Assembly: GCA_045430285.1 (NCBI GenBank)
Contig: JAILXV010000003.1
Coordinates: 558,001-622,000 of the forward strand
Length of the DNA stretch: 64,000 bases
Reading direction: 5' to 3'
Origin: Agarilytica sp045430285
GTDB lineage: Bacteria; Pseudomonadota; Gammaproteobacteria; Pseudomonadales; Cellvibrionaceae
Shown here: positions 46,863-54,796 of the stretch, piece after piece
Layout of the letters: each line of letters begins with the position of its first letter
Position numbering within the stretch: position 1 is the first letter of the stretch
The notes under the pieces: model-generated
What the model saw: only the letters and a program-made list of their open reading frames with translations
Told to the model about the DNA's origin: nothing
Databases searched by the model: none
Made by a program: the position numbers and the translations under genes

Positions 46863-46999
46863 AATTTAATCTCGTTATATCAATTTGATTTATCTAATCC
46901 AGTTTTAGCTTACAGATTCATTTATTACAACTAATGGCTAAAAATCACACTGTTTTCCATCGGTGTTTATCTAATTCCTAAGCAAAGGGGGAGATTCAG

Positions 47000-47899
47000 A
47001 TGATGTTCAGCGCATTTGGTTTGGCCATTGAAAGTGATGTAACGCTTTCTGTACTTTTACCTTCAGATTCACCGCAGTCAGATGTTGATATTGTGCGCGG
47101 CGAGGTCAGCCCGAACGGGTTGAAGAATCCTGTCGTGGTTCGGCCAAGAGGTCAATCTGCTCCGAGCGAGCTATGGTTTGAGGTGCCGGGCGTGGCTAGA
47201 TTTTATGTCACGGATGGTCAACATATTTGTTACGAGCCTGAAGAGGACTGTGATAATCAGAGCCTTCAGCTTTACTTGTTAGGTTCGTGTATGGGGGCAA
47301 TTTTACATCAACGCGGCCGCATAGTACTGCACGGCAATGCATTGAGAAGTGGTGATTCTGCTATTGTGTTTGCGGGAGTTTCCGGCCAAGGTAAGTCAAC
47401 TTTGGCAGGCGCTTTTTTTCAGCGAGGGTATGAAGTATTGGCGGACGATTTGGCCGCGGTGGATGAAAACTTTGACGTGCACCCCGCATATCCCCAGCTT
47501 AAAGTGTGGCACGATACGGCCAATAAATTGGGTATTGAGTCAACGAGCCTAAGTCGAATTCGTCATCAAATTCAAAAGTATGCCTACCCACTTGAGCAGG
47601 GATTTTGTCAGGAAAAGCTACCGATTAAAGCGATCTATATTCTAAATTCCCACAATGAAGATCGCGTTGATATTCGCAGAGTTTCAGGCATGCAAAAATT
47701 TAGTCTGCTAAAAGAACACACATACCGTTTTGGCCACTTAGAAGGCTTTGGCTTAATGACTCAGCACCTTAAGCTATGTGCGCAACTTGCCGGTCACGTT
47801 GATGTATTCGAGATTTATCGTCCAAGTTCGGGGTTTAAACTGGATGAACTTGTTGAAACGGTTGAGCGTAACTTATCTCGTGAAGGCGTCGCCGCATGA
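47000..47899 (+). CDS. HPr-kinase-like enzyme of a lasso peptide locus
   Basis: A 299-residue protein with an HprK-type C-terminal core: His in VLHGNAL, P-loop FAGVSGQGKSTLAGAF (~125-140) and LADDLAAVD with the catalytic Asp. Enzymes of this sort in lasso clusters phosphorylate the hydroxyl of the precursor's C-terminal Ser. The peptide at 50827-50988 ends in Ser, in agreement. ATG 47000 follows AAAGGGGGAGATTCAG. The stop overlaps the sulfotransferase start (ATGA), so the two are made together. Confidence 0.87.
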   Translation: MMFSAFGLAIESDVTLSVLLPSDSPQSDVDIVRGEVSPNGLKNPVVVRPRGQSAPSELWFEVPGVARFYVTDGQHICYEPEEDCDNQSLQLYLLGSCMGAILHQRGRIVLHGNALRSGDSAIVFAGVSGQGKSTLAGAFFQRGYEVLADDLAAVDENFDVHPAYPQLKVWHDTANKLGIESTSLSRIRHQIQKYAYPLEQGFCQEKLPIKAIYILNSHNEDRVDIRRVSGMQKFSLLKEHTYRFGHLEGFGLMTQHLKLCAQLAGHVDVFEIYRPSSGFKLDELVETVERNLSREGVAA

Positions 47900-48792
47900 G
47901 TCATGACGAAAACGGTAATATTTATTGGTTAGCCTCCTATCCTAAATCTGGAAATACCTGGGTCCGTGCGTTTATTGCTGACTTACGCAATGAAAAGCCA
48001 GAGGGTACGCAAGCAGGCACAATGGATATTAATGGCATTCAAACAGGCTCAATCGCAGCCTCGCGGGGGTGGGTCCAAACAGCTTTCGATTTTGACATTA
48101 ACGAATTGTCTCATGATGAAGTGGATCGCCTACGCCCGGAAGCATATATATGGCTATCACAGCAAATGTTATCTCCCGAGTATCACAAAATTCACGACGC
48201 ATATACGACGTTAGCCGATGGGAGGCCGTTAATACCATCCGGCGCAACACGGGGTGTGCTTTATCTTGTGCGAAACCCCTTGGACGTGGCGGTATCGCTG
48301 GCGCATCACAACCAAACTTCAATCGACGTTGCGATCGATAAAATGGCGAACCCTGTATCTACGTTTTCGGGCCACATAAAGAAAATGAATATACAGCTTC
48401 GGCAACATTTACTCACATGGTCCGCACATGTGGCGAGTTGGCAGAACGCGCCACTTAACGTCAAGTTCGTGCGGTATGAAGATATGATTTATAACCCTAT
48501 TCCAACGTTTACTGGAATCGCTAATTTTTTAGCGCTCCCCAACAGCGAGGAAGCGGTGCGTGCTTCTGTGGATGCGTGTCAATTTGAAAAACTAAAAATG
48601 CAGGAGAACGATACGGTGTTTAAGGAAAAGCCTCAAAATGCACCGTGTTTTTTCCGAAAGGGACAGGTGGGTGATTGGCAGAGTTGTTTGTCCGTAGAAC
48701 AAATTGACCGCGTTATTCGTGATCATGGAGAGATGATGAGCACACTGGGCTATTTAGATGAGCAGGCTCAGCCAATGGAGCAAGTCAGTTAG
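47896..48792 (+). CDS. PAPS-dependent sulfotransferase (lasso tailoring)
   Basis: A 298-residue protein with full sulfotransferase signatures. The 5'-phosphosulfate loop is LASYPKSGNTWVRAFI (residues ~11-26), the 3'-phosphate motif LYLVRNPLDVAVSLAHH and the C-terminal RKGQVGDWQSCLS. Sulfotransferases are annotated in some HprK-type lasso clusters. Candidate acceptors here are Thr/Ser hydroxyls of the core or a hydroxyl added by the hydroxylase. Overlap with the HprK-like gene (4 nt) implies coordinated use of two activated-group transfers. It is 33 nt upstream of the cyclase gene. Confidence 0.88.
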   Translation: MSHDENGNIYWLASYPKSGNTWVRAFIADLRNEKPEGTQAGTMDINGIQTGSIAASRGWVQTAFDFDINELSHDEVDRLRPEAYIWLSQQMLSPEYHKIHDAYTTLADGRPLIPSGATRGVLYLVRNPLDVAVSLAHHNQTSIDVAIDKMANPVSTFSGHIKKMNIQLRQHLLTWSAHVASWQNAPLNVKFVRYEDMIYNPIPTFTGIANFLALPNSEEAVRASVDACQFEKLKMQENDTVFKEKPQNAPCFFRKGQVGDWQSCLSVEQIDRVIRDHGEMMSTLGYLDEQAQPMEQVS

Positions 48793-48825
48793 CAGTATGC
48801 CTAGCTTAGCCTTTAGTACGGTCCA

Positions 48826-50742
48826 ATGAGCGCGATACATGCCTGCTGGGAACCCCAGTCTTCGAATATCCAAGGCATCCTCGATACCATGTTACAGTCG
48901 TCGGGCTACTGGCAACCTGATGCTCACAGCGCTTGGTGCTCGACGGAAGCGCCTGTTGGTTTAGCGAAGGGCCACTTATTTAATACAGTACGTTCCCGCG
49001 ACGATGGCGTGAGCCATGATGTACATCGTCATCTTTCGGTAGTCGCAAATGCTCGAATAGATAATCGTGAGCAACTTGCCACGGCATTATCGTTAAACGC
49101 CGACGACCCTCAAATAGCGACGGACGGTCTGCTTATTCTTCACGCATACATTAAATGGGGGCGTCAGTGCGCCGCCTATTTACGCGGGGATTTTGTATTT
49201 ATAATTTGGGATGAAGAAAAAAATACATTCTTCTGTGGGCGTGACCACTTTGGTGTCAAAGTGTTGTTCTATGCAAAAACGCCACGTGGCGTCATGCTGT
49301 CTAACGAACACAAAGCCTTTTTTGATTCGGGTTGGTGCAACAAACAAGCGCTTTCTGAAGCGTGGCTGGTCAAAAAATTGTGGGGGCTTGGCCGAAAAAC
49401 GTTTGATTCCCCACATGATGATATTCATGTTGTTCCACCGGCCCATACATTAGAAATATCGGATAAAGGTGCAGAGTTACGTTGCTATTGGCGTTTAGAG
49501 GCTCAGGATACTTGGGCGCATTATTCCGATGAAGCGCTGATTGATGAGTTGAGGCAGCGTTTTGAAAAAGCTGTCGTTGCTCGGCTCGATACCGAATATC
49601 CCATTGGCTCGGAGTTGAGTGAAGGGTTAGATTCGAACGGTGTTACGGGCTTTGCGGCGCGTAACTTACATCCTGCACCGCTCTTCACATTTTCTTGTAA
49701 CTGTATCCCTTTGAATAAACAAAACATGCCGATATGGGGGGACACATATAAGGATATGACACAGATTCTTGGTGTTCATGACAACCTCCGGCCCGCATGG
49801 TTAGATCAGACAGATGATGAAGCGCAATTTCTTCAACAACAAAAAAGGGAATATTTTGAAGGTTTTGGTACTGTGCTTCCGGTTCGTAGCGAATTATTTT
49901 TTTATCGCGCGCGTTGTGCCCAACATCACGGCGTTCGGGTGCTATTGTCAGGTTGGGGCGGGGATCATTGCGTTACGAACCCTGGCGATCACTATGCAGA
50001 CGAATTACTTGAGGATAAGAAATTTAATGACCTACATCACTTGCTTAGGCAAAAGCAGAAACGCGGTCGAGGTGCTAGTCCGTTAAAAGCAATGGCGTCG
50101 TTGTTGTATCGGGCTTACTTGGTGCCTCGTTTGTCGAAATTTCATATCCGACGAGGAAGGACTGAAAAGGTTGTAGAGCGGAAAGCGAGGCATCATTTTT
50201 TGGGAAAACGCTGGCGGCGGCAGTTTAATCTCGAAGGTGAGTTAGCCCAGTTTATAAAAGAGTATTCCTGCCACACTGTTAAACAAAAGGAACAGTTGGA
50301 ATTATTTGATTTAGGGTTAACAAACCGACTTATTGAATCGGAGTTGTTGGGTCGGGTGACGCGATTAGAGCACCGCTACCCTATGTTGGACGTGGATTTA
50401 GTCTCGTTTGCGCATAACCTACCAAGCCGACTAAAAATATATCGGGGAGTTGAACGTTACCCGTTCCGACGCGTTTTAGAGGGGGTCACGACACCGAGTA
50501 TCCAGTGGCGAAGAAAATCAGAGGTTATTCTCCCAAAAATAGACCATGAGGGGCAGTTAACGCGGCAAAGCCAATCGTTAGCGAGACGGTTAAAAAAAAG
50601 TATATTTGCTAAGCGCTACAGCAGTGCACAGGCATTGGCGAAAAGCGTGGGCTTTCGTGACCCACTGCTTTTTAGCCGCTTGGAGTTTTTGCTGGATATG
50701 GAGACGTATCATCGAACTGCTTTTGATAAGCCGAGCAGCTAA
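48826..50742 (+). CDS. asparagine-synthase-like lasso cyclase (C protein)
   Basis: A 638-residue protein of the AsnB family. The N-terminal Ntn region keeps the fold (LSVVANARIDNREQL, DFVFIIWDEEKNTFFCGRDHFGVKVLFY) but begins MSAIHA and lacks the Cys2 nucleophile, so it cannot use glutamine, as expected of lasso cyclases. The ATP-binding loop reads SEGLDSN where canonical enzymes have SGGxDSS. This is unusual and should be compared with active relatives. The GWGGDH motif follows at ~375. It would adenylate Glu9 of the core and close the ring onto Gly1. It is convergent with the precursor gene, 84 nt away. Confidence 0.88.
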   Translation: MSAIHACWEPQSSNIQGILDTMLQSSGYWQPDAHSAWCSTEAPVGLAKGHLFNTVRSRDDGVSHDVHRHLSVVANARIDNREQLATALSLNADDPQIATDGLLILHAYIKWGRQCAAYLRGDFVFIIWDEEKNTFFCGRDHFGVKVLFYAKTPRGVMLSNEHKAFFDSGWCNKQALSEAWLVKKLWGLGRKTFDSPHDDIHVVPPAHTLEISDKGAELRCYWRLEAQDTWAHYSDEALIDELRQRFEKAVVARLDTEYPIGSELSEGLDSNGVTGFAARNLHPAPLFTFSCNCIPLNKQNMPIWGDTYKDMTQILGVHDNLRPAWLDQTDDEAQFLQQQKREYFEGFGTVLPVRSELFFYRARCAQHHGVRVLLSGWGGDHCVTNPGDHYADELLEDKKFNDLHHLLRQKQKRGRGASPLKAMASLLYRAYLVPRLSKFHIRRGRTEKVVERKARHHFLGKRWRRQFNLEGELAQFIKEYSCHTVKQKEQLELFDLGLTNRLIESELLGRVTRLEHRYPMLDVDLVSFAHNLPSRLKIYRGVERYPFRRVLEGVTTPSIQWRRKSEVILPKIDHEGQLTRQSQSLARRLKKSIFAKRYSSAQALAKSVGFRDPLLFSRLEFLLDMETYHRTAFDKPSS

Positions 50743-50826
50743 GTTGAGTTTTTGTGGTCGTGCAGAGAATATGGCTTCACGGTATTCATCCAAGAAGCCT
50801 GCGCTCATCGTTTAGTTGTGGTTAAA

Positions 50827-50988
50827 CTAGGAGGTACCTGAGAAGGCTGTCTCTGTGGGTGTGTTTGGCTTCGCGCCTTCTGTGTCAGAGGTGGAAAGGG
50901 GAACCATTTTCGGGGTTGCCCATGTTTTTTTAATTTCTTCCTGAGCTCGGTTGTTCTCAGCGTCGCTTATTTTGTCTTTGTCGTTCAT
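50827..50988 (-). CDS. lasso peptide precursor (A), 53 residues
   Basis: ATG at 50988, stop TAG at 50827-50829. The leader (residues 1-37) is charged, starting MNDKDKISDAENN, and contains W23-x2-P26-x-M28-x2-L31-x4-T36. This is the recognition pattern of lasso leaders (Y/W..P.L...) with Thr at the penultimate position. From W23 to T36 the spacing equals that I recall for paeninodin-type precursors that go with HPr kinases. The core GAKPNTPTETAFSGTS (residues 38-53) puts Gly at 1 and Glu at 9, a nine-member ring with a seven-residue tail and C-terminal Ser. Phe12 is the only bulky tail residue and a plausible steric plug. All positions of cleavage and ring closure are predictions. Confidence 0.85.
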   Translation of the reverse strand: MNDKDKISDAENNRAQEEIKKTWATPKMVPLSTSDTEGAKPNTPTETAFSGTS

Positions 50989-51034
50989 GTGTGCACTCTT
51001 TTGTCAGGAACAATTAAACGTATCACCCTAATCA

Positions 51035-51062
51035 TTTATAGACCAAAACATGCCAGTGTCAA
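51035..51062 (-). promoter_or_regulatory. sigma-70-type promoter of the lasso precursor gene
   Basis: On the minus strand, TTGACA (51057-51062) is separated by 16 bases from TATAAA (51035-51040). It lies about 46 nt before the precursor ATG and after the ATP-grasp stop. A dedicated strong promoter would let the precursor be made in excess over its enzymes, as is common for RiPP loci. Confidence 0.7.
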
Positions 51063-51125
51063 CGAGCTTGGTTGTTTTTCGATCGAGGCGTGGGGGTCAC
51101 TTTTTGTTGTGACGTGTGAATGATG

Positions 51126-52331
51126 TTAAAGCATAGGCGTAAAATTTTGTATGAGTGTGTTGTCCAACCGTTGGTGGCTGTAGACCCCCCAATTAATATT
51201 ACCTTCGAGTAGTTTTATGCCATCTTTGGTGAGCGCAAGGTCCCAGCCAACGGTAGCAAGATCTAAGCACTCGGAATGTGCTTTTTCTGCAACGGCTTTT
51301 ATGCGTTCCCATTGGGGTAAGTGTGTGTTTACTAAGGGTTCGATGTTCAAGGTGTCGGGTAGATCTTCTTTTTTGTGTAGAAGGTCGGAGGGCGTATCAA
51401 TCAGTTTTCCAGAATCACAATTAATCGCCAATAAATATGTGTGCCTTAAGTCGTTTTGAATGGGGATTTCCAGCGTCGCGCTAATACTCTTTGGCGCGTT
51501 GTGTTTTATTGCTGTCACTAGGCGTATTGTTATTAAGGCCCCTTCGGCGTTAAACCACGGGTGATTGTGCAACAGTGGTTGAATTATATAGTCATGGTGT
51601 TTTAGTTCAGTGGTAAGAAAAAAGGTGATTTTTTCTTTTCCATGGATGGGTTTGGTGTTTCCGGAGGTCAAGATATAGCCATGTGAATCTTTATCGTAGA
51701 GTAAATGATAGCACCCCTCTTTAGCGCTTCCATGACGAGGCTTTAAAAAAATAGAGCGTTGTTTGAATACACATCGTTCAATAACTTCTTGTCCAGGCAC
51801 GATGCAGAGAATTGTATTAATACTCGGCAATCCACGCTTGCCCATATGTTCGGAGAACAGGTGTTTATCACTCATTAGTTTTTTACTGCATTTACTGAGC
51901 TTGGGAGACATCACGGAGTGCCAATGCGGGAGTTCGTGGGTATATATAAATTCAAGCCACTCCGTTTTGGGGTAGGCATAGAGTCGATAGTGATAGTAGA
52001 AGCTAGGAGGTATGCTGTGGAGCAGAGCGAGTGAAAGTAAAGAAACTAACTGGTCACTTTTAGAAATACCTTCTTGCGTTTTAAGCGCAGGTGCGTAGTT
52101 TTTCCAGGCTCTATTAATATGGCGCCAGCTATAGAGTAAATACCATAAGGCGTAGCTATAAAGTCCGACTAAAATCCAGGTGGCTCTCGATTGTTCAGGC
52201 CAGGCATTTAAAAATATTTTACGGTGCAATTTAACAGCTGCAGTTTGCTTGGGCATTATATAGCGCCAACTAAGAAGAGCATGGGGAATTTGGCGCTTTA
52301 AAATTCGTTTACTGATTTTCTGCCATTGCAT
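51126..52331 (-). CDS. sugar-transfer-associated ATP-grasp protein (lasso locus)
   Basis: A 401-residue protein. The ATP-grasp core carries SDKHLFSEHMGKRGLPSINT, FKQRSIFLKPRHGSAKEGCYHLL (ATP-binding Lys), DYIIQPLLHNHPWF, ITIRLVTA and the metal-binding C-terminal GWDLALTKDGIKLLEGNINWG. This matches the 'ATPgrasp_ST' group associated with sugar transfer. ATP-grasp enzymes activate a carboxylate as acyl phosphate and join it to an amine or other nucleophile. Here it overlaps the exporter gene by 23 nt, so it is an integral operon member. An added amino-acid or acyl group on the lasso peptide is a reasonable guess, with no direct evidence. Confidence 0.75.
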   Translation of the reverse strand: MQWQKISKRILKRQIPHALLSWRYIMPKQTAAVKLHRKIFLNAWPEQSRATWILVGLYSYALWYLLYSWRHINRAWKNYAPALKTQEGISKSDQLVSLLSLALLHSIPPSFYYHYRLYAYPKTEWLEFIYTHELPHWHSVMSPKLSKCSKKLMSDKHLFSEHMGKRGLPSINTILCIVPGQEVIERCVFKQRSIFLKPRHGSAKEGCYHLLYDKDSHGYILTSGNTKPIHGKEKITFFLTTELKHHDYIIQPLLHNHPWFNAEGALITIRLVTAIKHNAPKSISATLEIPIQNDLRHTYLLAINCDSGKLIDTPSDLLHKKEDLPDTLNIEPLVNTHLPQWERIKAVAEKAHSECLDLATVGWDLALTKDGIKLLEGNINWGVYSHQRLDNTLIQNFTPML

Positions 52332-54093
52332 CTTCGGTATGAACTCTATTGTTCTCTCTCGATTTTTGAGCGTGTATTATTATCCTCTTCCCTTTCAATT
52401 CTATATGCTTATCTGCGTGCATATATGCCGTATCCCTGTGCGCAATGATGAGAATGGTGAGTTTTCCTCGGAGTTGTCGAAGTGCTTCCTGTATTTTCAA
52501 TTCATTTTTAATATCTAACGCATTAGTTGCTTCATCTAAAATAAGCAGTTGCGGATTTGATAATAATGCCCGCGCCAAAGCAAGCCTTTGTCGTTCGCCT
52601 CCAGATAAACGAATGCCCCTGTCCCCTATGACAGTATTCAAGCCATTTGGTAAGGATGCGACAAATTCATCCGCTGAGGCGAGTTTCAACGCATTCCAGA
52701 TCGCTTCGTCTGATACTGGTTGTTGCGCCACCCATTCGAGGTTGGCTTTTATTGTGTCGTGGAATAAATATATTTCTTGTGTTACGTAAGCAATATTTTT
52801 TCGCCAAAACAAACGTGTCTTGTCATCCAGCTCGGTTGTGTCGCAGATTATTTTTCCTTCAGTAGGCGCGAGTAAACCAGCAACTAAGTCAGCCAAAGTT
52901 GTTTTCCCGATGCCTGAGGGGCCGGTGAGCACGAGGGTTTCTTTCGGTTTAATTACTAGCGATACGTTTTCTAGAACCAATTCATGTTTATTGGGGTAGA
53001 GAAAAGAAACATTCTGTAGGTGGAGCTCCTTGACTAACCTGATGTTTAATTCTGAAACTGAAGTTTCTTCCGCAGTATGACAGGATATCATCATGCTTCT
53101 AACATCATTCAATGCTGAAACACCGTGAACGAGCTGTTGATAGCTTTTTTGCAAACTTGCTATTTGTGGCAATAGACGAGAAAAAATAACAAGTAGCAGC
53201 AGAAGCGTCGCCAGGGGAATCGTTAGCACTGACAGCGTTATATATAAGAAAGCTCCAAATCCAGCAGCACTCACCACTATATATATCCATTGTGTGAGGG
53301 CGGTTAGTTGGGTAAGCCGAACACTTTGAGCCTCCATTAATTCACTTTTTTTCAGTACTTTGTCAGCGTAATAGTTTTCGGCGCCGTAACTTTTTATCAT
53401 TTTTAGGCTGCCAAGCTGTTCGGAGAGCATCTGAAAAATGGTTTTGAAACTCATAAGTTGAGTTTTTCCCGAGCCGTATAGCATACGATTTAGAGGAAGA
53501 AGGAGGATAAATAAAAAGCTGGAAAAAACTAATGCGGTTAGGCTGAGTTGCCAAGAAACCAGCATTGATAAGCCAATCATGATGCCTGTAAGAATACTCT
53601 GACTAAGAAAGCTCAGCATTTGGTGAGCGATATGCCCAACAGTTTGCACTTGCCCGGTAAGGCAGTGAGTAAAGTCAGACATTTTATGTTGAACTATATG
53701 GGGCCAACTACTTTGTAATAGGCTGCGATACAGTTGGTTTCTAATATGACAGATATATCGTTGCTGAAGAGCGCTAGATGACACTGCCAGTTGGTAGCGT
53801 GTGGAAGCAATGGCAACAACGATCAGGAAGTAGCTAATTAGTATGGATTCCAAATCTATTGGAAAGCCGAGATTTTCAAAAACGCTAATTACGGAATGTG
53901 AAAATCCTATGTCGCCGGAAACCCCAACGCCAAAACCTATTACCTCAAGTAAGGGAATAATCAGTAAGAGCCCGACTCCTGCTGTGAGCCCTTGAAAAAC
54001 CATGAGGCAAATAATCAGTATCTGATGAGCGGGGGAAAAATTAAAAAAATCTTTAAATCCGGCCAGCAAGTCAAAAATATAGTGTTTATTCAT
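52309..54093 (-). CDS. lasso peptide exporter, ABC transporter (D protein)
   Basis: A 594-residue half-transporter with an N-terminal membrane domain (~six helices, residues ~20-300) and an ATPase domain: Walker A LTGPSGIGKTTLADLVAG, signature RLSGGERQRLALARA, Walker B LLILDEATNALD, switch His in IIAHRD. Lasso D proteins export the mature peptide and confer self-immunity. It overlaps the B2 gene by 8 nt and the ATP-grasp gene by 23 nt. A leader-peptidase C39 domain is absent, as expected since the leader is removed by B2. Confidence 0.88.
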   Translation of the reverse strand: MNKHYIFDLLAGFKDFFNFSPAHQILIICLMVFQGLTAGVGLLLIIPLLEVIGFGVGVSGDIGFSHSVISVFENLGFPIDLESILISYFLIVVAIASTRYQLAVSSSALQQRYICHIRNQLYRSLLQSSWPHIVQHKMSDFTHCLTGQVQTVGHIAHQMLSFLSQSILTGIMIGLSMLVSWQLSLTALVFSSFLFILLLPLNRMLYGSGKTQLMSFKTIFQMLSEQLGSLKMIKSYGAENYYADKVLKKSELMEAQSVRLTQLTALTQWIYIVVSAAGFGAFLYITLSVLTIPLATLLLLLVIFSRLLPQIASLQKSYQQLVHGVSALNDVRSMMISCHTAEETSVSELNIRLVKELHLQNVSFLYPNKHELVLENVSLVIKPKETLVLTGPSGIGKTTLADLVAGLLAPTEGKIICDTTELDDKTRLFWRKNIAYVTQEIYLFHDTIKANLEWVAQQPVSDEAIWNALKLASADEFVASLPNGLNTVIGDRGIRLSGGERQRLALARALLSNPQLLILDEATNALDIKNELKIQEALRQLRGKLTILIIAHRDTAYMHADKHIELKGKRIIIHAQKSRENNRVHTEDAMAENQ

Positions 54094-54631
54094 TGTATCT
54101 TTGATGGTTTAGTATTTGAGGAGCAACAAACGAACTGAGAACAGGGTAGGTCTTATGACCTGCCCTCCCTGTGATGACAAGGTGTCCAACCTTTACCCAG
54201 GCATGGGCCTCTATTGGCTTTTGAGGGTTGTTGGAAAGGCTTGCACCCAGGTGGATTACATAGGGAATGGCGTAAAACGCTAGGACGGTTCTCGCCATGA
54301 TGGCTTGGACCAAGCATTTTGATTGCCAGGGTGTGTAGCGAGCGGTAATTTCACATATTCGGCCGACTTGTCTAGCAAGCGCTAATTGTTGTTCATCTAC
54401 CAGGGGAGATAGCTCGGTGTTTTTATAGTAGGTACCGAGGTGCTTACTGAGCAGATGAAATGGGGTGAGCAGTACGGCTGCTCTTATGAGGCCACTATAG
54501 GGGTACAGTAGAAAAAGCCAGAGCTTTTCTCTGACAGGTAAGTGCCAAAATGCCGGAATTTTGCGGCTTGCTCTAAGTGGGTGAATCATGTGGGGGTGGT
54601 TTTCCGTTATCCAGAGGAAATCAGCATTCAT
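54086..54631 (-). CDS. lasso leader protease (B2), transglutaminase-like
   Basis: A 181-residue protein. The catalytic Cys is Cys106 in WQSKCLVQAIMA and the His is His143 in IEAHAWVKVG; both motifs are characteristic of the lasso B2 (Transglut_core3) family. A hydrophobic N-terminal segment is likely membrane-associated. B2 removes the leader, using B1 (PqqD) for recognition. ATG 54631 is the most upstream start; ATG 54589 is an alternative, and ribosome sites are weak for both. It is first in the B2-D-ATP-grasp operon. Confidence 0.88.
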   Translation of the reverse strand: MNADFLWITENHPHMIHPLRASRKIPAFWHLPVREKLWLFLLYPYSGLIRAAVLLTPFHLLSKHLGTYYKNTELSPLVDEQQLALARQVGRICEITARYTPWQSKCLVQAIMARTVLAFYAIPYVIHLGASLSNNPQKPIEAHAWVKVGHLVITGRAGHKTYPVLSSFVAPQILNHQRYNE

Positions 54632-54796
54632 TACGCAAGAGCTTACTGGTCTTCAGTATAGTACTTTTGCCGTGAGGGGGTGCCTCATGAGTGTGTGAGT
54701 GTCGAATATACGGATTATGTGGCTTGCTGCCGGAGAGTCTCTTTTGCAAGTGGCGCAGGACGTTGTTTGATTTTCTAGAGAGACATTGAAATTTAA

